This document shows positions 59,391 through 64,000 of a DNA stretch of 64,000 nt, piece by piece. This stretch comes from Asparagopsis taxiformis (taxonomy: Eukaryota; Rhodophyta; Florideophyceae; Bonnemaisoniales; Bonnemaisoniaceae): contig JALQPE010002425.1 in NCBI GenBank assembly GCA_030407315.1, positions 62,001 to 126,000 on the forward strand, read 5' to 3'. The position numbers and the translations under genes were made by a program. Every line of letters starts with the position of its first letter. Position 1 is the stretch's first letter. Under the pieces are notes generated by a model. That model was not told where the DNA came from. It made no database searches and saw only the letters and a list, made by a program, of their open reading frames with translations.

Positions 59391-61214
59391 CTACTCAAAT
59401 CCGTGCTGCGCAAGGGCATCTAAACTGCCCTGTGCCATGTCCGCCACCTCATCATCATCGTCATTGACAAGCAATCGTACAAGCGTGACACTTTCCGCAC
59501 AATGAATGCCGCGCAGTGCGGCGGCGATACGAAATCTGAGCGGCGTTTCCGTATCGGGCGACTCGAGTAATGATTCGAACGCGCGTAGTGCATTTTGCGA
59601 GCCGATAAAACCAAGCGCTGTAACGGCATGTCGTTGAATGACAGCATCCTGCGGCGGGCCTAGATTTTGCACGCCATCTGTTTGTAGACTTTGGATAAGA
59701 ACCGCTTCGGCTTGTGACGATTGTTTGCCAATAGAGCCCAGCGCGATGGCGGCACTAATTCGCACCAGCCAATGCGCGTCCGATTCGAAGGCTGTGATAC
59801 ACGCGCGAATTGCATCGCTATTCTCACTGAAATCCAAGAACGCATCGCAGCATGCGCTGCGAACGTTTTGATCGGGGTCGTTTTGTAGCACGTCGATGAT
59901 GCGATCCATGGCATCGCCGCGCGCTAGAAGAGTGACCGATAGTGCACGTAGTCGCTGCGAGGCTGTGGATGGGTTGAGAAGATCGCATGTTGTTACGGCG
60001 TCCATGATTTGTGCGGCGCTGAATTTGCGAAGATGAATGACGGCGGTGCTTTGTTCGGACAGATCGCCATGTTGGATTTGGTTGATGAGCGTGTTGTACC
60101 TGTCCAAACTGAAGTCTAATTGTGGTTCATTCGATTCTGGATGGGCGGCCTCGTCGTGCTCGGATGACGCTTGAGCATGATTGTCTGAAGAAGAAGCATC
60201 ATGCGTGAAATGGCTATCATGAACGTACTGCTTGTCAAAGGAACGTTCCAAACGGCGTCGCATTGCTAAATTTGCCGTCTTATCTGCATTTCCACTCTCG
60301 TCACCACGCATCAAATTGGCCACTTCCATTTCCATCATATGATCGTCGCTAAACTGGTCATCTTTGGCGGCCTGTCTACAGCCAAAATTGTTGAGCGCCT
60401 CTGTCGCTGCATCGCGCACAGCAAACGACTGATCCTTACTAAGAATGCGCAAAGCATCAATAACAGCCGGTTCCTCTCTGCATTTCTGCATGAGTCCGAG
60501 GGTCTGCGCGAGTCGCTGCCGGGTCATCATATCGTCACACCCCAACAAATTCAACAAATCGGGCACGACGGTATGGTCTGCAATATCACCGAGAGCACCA
60601 ACAGCAGCTTGCACGAGCAGGTCATTGTCCACGGCGAGCCATTTCAACAACACCGGTACGGAGCTGGACAATTTCAAATTGCCAAGCGAGGTCAAACAAC
60701 TGAATTGGACCTGCCACTCGGCATCTTCCAATAGCGCACGTTTGAGCGCCTCGGAGAGCAAGACGCGAACTTGGTGCGACACGCCGTTCACATAGCCCAT
60801 ACTGGCGGCGGCAGCAGCGCGGACGGAGTAATCATCGTCGGTTGCAAGGATACTGACGAGTGCGTCGACGGCCTTTACGCGGACGGACTGCTGCGAAAGG
60901 TCCAATTGACCGATAGCGATAGTTGCGGTGGAGCGAATAAACTCGTTGCGACTGGTTTCGACGGAGAAGAGTAGGAGGTCGAGGGCATGGGGCGGGGTCA
61001 ATTGACGCACGAGAAGTAGGCCCTTTTGCTGGTCGGATTTGGCGGCGGAGGAGAGCAAGGCACGCACGGCATCGGGTGTGGGCGTGGGCGGATGCGGCGT
61101 ATCGGTGCAGCAGCGAGCTTGTCGACGGATGTTTGGCGGGCGGTGACGGGTGTTGCGGGCAGAGGTAAGGGCGGGACGGAGAATGAGAGCGGGGGCATGG
61201 GCGAAGGAGGTCAT
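59391..61214 (-). CDS. Plastid HEAT-repeat protein, phycobilisome lyase/NblB-like
   Basis: Predicted 607 residues. An Arg/Pro/Ala/Thr-rich leader (about 1-45) resembles a transit peptide. HEAT repeats fill about 50-285 (DNEFIRSTATIAIGQL-like, DYSVRAAAAASMGYV, AEWQVQFSCLTSLGNL, DLLVQAAVGALGDIAD, SFAVRDAATEALNNF), then a charged His/Asp/Glu linker and a second block (about 370-600; AHWLVRISAAIALGSIG, DAVIQRHAVTALGFIG, TPLRFRIAAALRGIH). This resembles the cyanobacterial NblB/CpcE-type HEAT proteins that detach or attach bilins of phycobilisomes, as in red algae. Generic HEAT adaptors look alike, so the specific role is inference; the leader and the organism support it. Confidence 0.75.
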   Translation of the reverse strand: MTSFAHAPALILRPALTSARNTRHRPPNIRRQARCCTDTPHPPTPTPDAVRALLSSAAKSDQQKGLLLVRQLTPPHALDLLLFSVETSRNEFIRSTATIAIGQLDLSQQSVRVKAVDALVSILATDDDYSVRAAAAASMGYVNGVSHQVRVLLSEALKRALLEDAEWQVQFSCLTSLGNLKLSSSVPVLLKWLAVDNDLLVQAAVGALGDIADHTVVPDLLNLLGCDDMMTRQRLAQTLGLMQKCREEPAVIDALRILSKDQSFAVRDAATEALNNFGCRQAAKDDQFSDDHMMEMEVANLMRGDESGNADKTANLAMRRRLERSFDKQYVHDSHFTHDASSSDNHAQASSEHDEAAHPESNEPQLDFSLDRYNTLINQIQHGDLSEQSTAVIHLRKFSAAQIMDAVTTCDLLNPSTASQRLRALSVTLLARGDAMDRIIDVLQNDPDQNVRSACCDAFLDFSENSDAIRACITAFESDAHWLVRISAAIALGSIGKQSSQAEAVLIQSLQTDGVQNLGPPQDAVIQRHAVTALGFIGSQNALRAFESLLESPDTETPLRFRIAAALRGIHCAESVTLVRLLVNDDDDEVADMAQGSLDALAQHGFE

Positions 61215-61611
61215 GGTGGGGCAGTGGCGGGAGATTGCGGACGACGGGATCGGGTTTGAGTTGAGTTTGGTGCGGAGATATTTGTTGATTTGGTGGCCAT
61301 CTGGTGGCGGTTGACGGGTGTTGGTTGGTCAGCAATGATACAATAGGACGTGGCCACGTGTACGATGTGTACAGGATGAATATGTGTATATTGTCGAGAG
61401 TGGTGAATTATGTGAGGGGCTGTTGGTTGTGCGTGGAAGTGTGTGTATGGGCAAGAGGCATGACATGCGTGTTTACTGTGTCAATCACAATCATGAAGTG
61501 TCTTGTGTGGTGCCGGTCGGTGTATGATCAAATTGGAGTTGGATTTACATTACGGAGAGTGGTCGGCATCAAAAAGCGCTATGACAGCTTGTTAACGCCG
61601 AAGGTGATGAA

Positions 61612-61640
61612 TGCATCGCATTGCATTGCATTGCATCGCA
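61612..61640. repeat. TGCAT/TGCAC-type microsatellite
   Basis: Five-base units of TGCAT and CGCAT in a row (28 bases). Short simple repeat in non-coding DNA. Confidence 0.7.
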
Positions 61641-61935
61641 CGCAAAGTGTCATGACGGGCGGGGCATCTGTGGTTATCGAAATGACGCACGCGACGGGAG
61701 CAAGCAAATTTGAAGGGTGTCAGTGAGTCGGAATGAAGGTTGGTTGAGACGACACGTAACTCGGTTGTTGAACAGTTGGTTAGCACAATGCACGCGGCGG
61801 TAGGCTGGGCGGTGTGGCGCGGTGCGGCGCGGTAGTGGTTGAATTAAGCGCGTGTAAGTGATGACTTGGGCAATGACGGGTGCTAGGCTGAGGGTACGTA
61901 GGGGGCTGATGTAAGACGGTGATTTGGCGGTGATT

Positions 61936-61968
61936 GGGGGCGGGGCGTGGCGGGGCAGCGCAGGGGGG
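61936..61968 (+). promoter_or_regulatory. Putative G-quadruplex motif
   Basis: Four runs of four to six G (61936-61940, 61942-61945, 61952-61955, 61963-61968) with loops of 1, 6 and 7 bases, meeting the usual G3+N1-7 rule. It is about 1.05 kb upstream of the CDI gene and within a G-rich strand. Confidence 0.6.
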
Positions 61969-62651
61969 ACGGTAAAGAAAAACGGGCGCTAAACTACGCG
62001 CGGGCGGGACGCGCGCTCACAGATCCAACTCTGTAAGTTGTATGTAATTCAACGCACGGCACTGCAGCACAATGTACTGTGCAGTGCGTCGTTGGGTGAC
62101 GTAGAACGGGCACGCGTGGCCGTACAACAGCGTGCCAATGTCACGCGGTATGAAACGCGCATGACGGCAGGCGTGTCGATCTGGGCGGCGCGACACGGCG
62201 GCGAGCAATGGGGGGCCCACTGACTGGCAGCTATGATAGAACAAGAGCGCGATGCTCCAAGGGGGCTATTTTGTTGTGCTACGCATGGGCGGGGCCGATT
62301 TGAAATTTCAAAACAACGCGCCGTTCGTTTCGCCGCGCGTATTTATAGCGCGCGCGCACACGGGCGGGAAAGCTGACTTTGTTGGCCATTACAGTATTGG
62401 GCACTACTCCACGTAACTGTCTGCAATACACGGCGCGCGCGCCTGTACATCTCCGTCGCAAATCATAGACACGTCTGTCCAATGCGCATGCAGACACATC
62501 ATCATGCAGATCGCGCGGGAAACAAAACTTGTTTTTCACGTGTAACGGTAGATAGCCTCGTCTCGCGCCGTCGCCGTCGCATTGCCGTTTCATGCCATGC
62601 CAGACCAACATCCTCTAATCTGCAGCGCCGCTGTCCAGACTGTGCAGACCA

Positions 62652-62665
62652 GGCCAGGCCTGGCC
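62652..62665. repeat. 14-bp perfect palindrome GGCCAGGCCTGGCC
   Basis: Self-complementary 14-mer in the upstream region of the CDI gene. Could be a dimeric-factor site or chance in GC-rich DNA. Confidence 0.4.
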
Positions 62666-62849
62666 AGACTGCTAACTCTGCCCATTCGCCTCGGCCGCGC
62701 TGCTGACCGCCCCGCCCCAGCACGCCCCTACAGTACAATTGCAAACACGCCGCGTCGTAACGCACGACGCCCTATCCTGTCATTCACCCCAGCCAGCACG
62801 CCGTTCGATTGAGACCCACTCGCACCGCCAATTCATTCATAAACTTTTC

Positions 62850-62856
62850 TATAAAA
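62850..62856 (+). promoter_or_regulatory. TATA box of the CDI gene
   Basis: TATAAAA about 153 bases before the ATG at 63009, with a pyrimidine-rich leader following. Confidence 0.45.
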
Positions 62857-63008
62857 CCAACCTCGCTCTCTGCAGCACCACATATCCTTACCTCTCATCC
62901 AACAACTGCTTCGAGCTAAACGCACGTCCGTTTCATTCACGCCCGTTTCACCCGCCCGTTTCGTGTCGCCCCCATTCGTCCCGTCGTACCCCGTTTCCAA
63001 CACTCCCC

Positions 63009-63278
63009 ATGGCCGGTATCGTCTCCCTCGCCGTTCATCCGCCCCGCACCCGTCGCGCCCCCCGCAGAAGACACATCCGCAAGCATGCCCTCCGTTCGCT
63101 CAAGTTTCTCCAAGCCGTTTCCGTCGCCGAAAATTCTCTCGCACACGAAATTCACCGTCTCTCCGCTCAAATTGAGAATGAAACCGCCGATCGCTTCCGA
63201 CAGAGATGGGGTTTCGACATCAAGGCCGGTCAACCCGTGCAAGGCCCTCCATCACAATGGAAATGGACAGAATTGTAA
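63009..63278 (+). CDS. Small CDK-inhibitor-like protein (KIP/KRP CDI motif)
   Basis: Predicted 89 residues, basic. The last 28 residues carry W67-G-F69-D70-x5-P76-x2-G79, then W84 and W86 (FRQRWGFDIKAGQPVQGPPSQWKWTEL-type end, shown in part). This copies the spacing of the p27 KIP and plant KRP/ICK CDI motif, K-W-N-F-D-x5-P-L-E-G-x-x-E-W, which docks on CDK and inserts into the ATP pocket. The N terminus is Arg rich (nuclear signal-like) and helical (about 28-65). Known members inhibit CDKs in G1. Short motif, so homology is not proved; a B-type CDK in this window is a possible target. Confidence 0.55.
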   Translation: MAGIVSLAVHPPRTRRAPRRRHIRKHALRSLKFLQAVSVAENSLAHEIHRLSAQIENETADRFRQRWGFDIKAGQPVQGPPSQWKWTEL

Positions 63279-63362
63279 CCGTTCCCTCTTGCAGCTAACC
63301 TCATGTACATAATTAACCATCCACATACACACAAACACACGCGTCTTTACATATGTAAAAAA

Positions 63363-64000
63363 CTACAGAAATCTCGACGCATTACCCCACCCCATCACGA
63401 TTTTCATCGCTTGTAGAATCTGTACTCGCCAAAATCCCTCCGTCTCTGTTCTATGTTCATCTGGTACATCGCTGATACTAATCTCAATTTCCGTCTTGCC
63501 CTCCTCCTCTGTCAGTTTCAAAACAGCCCGCCCCGCCGCAAAATCACCCCAACTCTTGTGCTTCCACTCCATAACAATCCCGCTGTCCTGTTCAATCTTT
63601 ACATATTTGCCGGTAGCACTGCCGTTCAACAAATCGAGCCGCCCGCCCACTACAGCCTCAGAAAGCACCTTTGCCCTCGTAATCGCCTCCAGTCTAGCAC
63701 GATCTGTTAGTGCCAAAAACAAATCACGCGCCGAACACGTGAACACATCCGTCATTTTCAACACACCAATTACCGGTTTGACGCTGGGCACCGCCTTCTG
63801 CTCCATACCCGAACGCAAAAAATCTGTCACCTTGCTTTCATTCTCTGCCTTTTTCTTGGGCATTGTCAGGCCGTCCAGATTCTGACCGGCGCCGGCATGC
63901 AGCTCGCGAATGAACACACGACATTGATCGCATACAATTGGCACGACCTTTTGAGAGAACAATGCGCGTATCTGTGGATCCTTCCCTGACTTTTCGTCCA
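63363..64000 (-). CDS. AHSA1: Activator of HSP90 ATPase, AHA1, C-terminal part (partial)
   Basis: Frame enters from the right edge. About 212 residues are in the window. The C-terminal SRPBCC domain (from about PVIGVLKMTDVFTCSARDLFLALTD) matches AHA1: GGRLDLLNGSATGKYVKIEQDSGIVMEWKHKSWGDF, EEEGKTEIEISISDVPDEHRTETEGFWRVQILQAMKIVMGWG. A Lys-rich linker separates it from the end of the N-terminal domain (ALFSQKVVPIVCDQCRVFIREL). AHA1 binds the HSP90 middle domain and accelerates ATP hydrolysis. The start and most of the N domain are beyond the window. HSP90 itself is at 4092-6296. Confidence 0.88.
   Translation of the reverse strand, partial: DEKSGKDPQIRALFSQKVVPIVCDQCRVFIRELHAGAGQNLDGLTMPKKKAENESKVTDFLRSGMEQKAVPSVKPVIGVLKMTDVFTCSARDLFLALTDRARLEAITRAKVLSEAVVGGRLDLLNGSATGKYVKIEQDSGIVMEWKHKSWGDFAAGRAVLKLTEEEGKTEIEISISDVPDEHRTETEGFWRVQILQAMKIVMGWGNASRFL

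Larger units (their letters stand above)
61215..63008. other. long divergent intergenic, ~1.8 kb
   Basis: Largest gap in the window, between the HEAT gene (-) and the CDI-motif gene (+). It is G-rich on plus at 61740-62000 and includes a G-quadruplex motif, a GCATT microsatellite, a 14-bp palindrome and a TATA box (listed). Open frames here (e.g. 61304-61726, 62279-62611) look random. Confidence 0.45.

Noticed and set aside
61304..61726. 140-codon plus-strand frame in the large gap
   Set aside because: Runs through a microsatellite and low-complexity DNA; composition not protein-like.
1..64000. tRNA genes, CRISPR arrays, complete mobile elements
   Set aside because: Scanned intergenic stretches by eye; no cloverleaf, spaced direct repeats, transposase or terminal inverted repeats seen. 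A covariance search would be more sensitive.

Overview
This is nuclear DNA from a very compact, intron-poor eukaryotic alga. About 39 protein genes fit in 64 kb, roughly one per 1.6 kb. Most are single open frames. Two small GT-AG introns are clear (74 and 92 nt) and two further genes appear to need splicing. Plastid and mitochondrial functions are both encoded: SQD2-type sulfolipid synthase, aspartate kinase with a transit-like leader, a HEAT-repeat protein of the phycobilisome lyase/NblB type, plant-type organellar DNA polymerase, ATP synthase gamma, COQ7, TAM41 and mitochondrial SSB. The HEAT-repeat protein, the B-type CDK and the lack of introns point to a small-genome red alga (cyanidiophyte or Porphyridium-like). 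This is inference: a compact green alga is not excluded and I do not name a species. No tRNA, rRNA, CRISPR or complete mobile element was seen.

Layout. 1-9 kb: end of an RTRAF/CGI-99 gene, TAM41, a CDKB-like kinase, cytosolic HSP90 with heat-shock-element-like sites, a Brl1/Brr6 nuclear-envelope protein and a prokaryotic-looking CX5R phosphatase. 9.8-20 kb: BCAT and methionyl-tRNA synthetase (divergent), a small membrane protein, ATP synthase gamma, an Lsm11-like Sm protein and a large unrecognised protein. 20-35 kb: USP10-like protease packed against SQD2, SOUL protein, a C2HC zinc-finger protein with an LNK-like motif, mtSSB, KAE1, THOC3, BRF1, SmD1 and aspartate kinase. 35-48 kb: a probably spliced Cys-rich membrane protein, LFG/TMBIM, DUF218, a DDT-domain chromatin protein split over two frames, PRP4, MRM2 (one intron), a small membrane protein and an AIG1-like protein. 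48-64 kb: GTPBP1, an organellar DNA polymerase, a saccharopine-dehydrogenase-like oxidoreductase, DUF2358 (one intron), COQ7, a second polymerase-like gene, the HEAT-repeat protein, a tiny KIP/KRP-like CDK inhibitor and the C-terminal part of AHA1.

The most striking observation is the pair of family-A polymerases. The gene at 50313-52709 has all expected exonuclease and polymerase residues. Its paralogue at 56611-58941 is an intact 776-residue frame that keeps the scaffold but has lost nearly all of them, so it looks like a retained pseudo-polymerase. Other points of interest are an Lsm11-like protein (histone mRNA 3'-end processing), an 89-residue protein ending in a CDI-like motif, an LNK-like motif beside a zinc finger, and a gene pair only 15 bp apart.

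Several genes belong to shared pathways (HSP90 with AHA1; CDKB with the CDI protein; SmD1, PRP4, Lsm11 and THOC3 in RNA processing). Their closeness is probably incidental, since strands alternate and nothing indicates operons. Start codons below are the first ATG that fits the family. Many frames stay open further upstream without an ATG.
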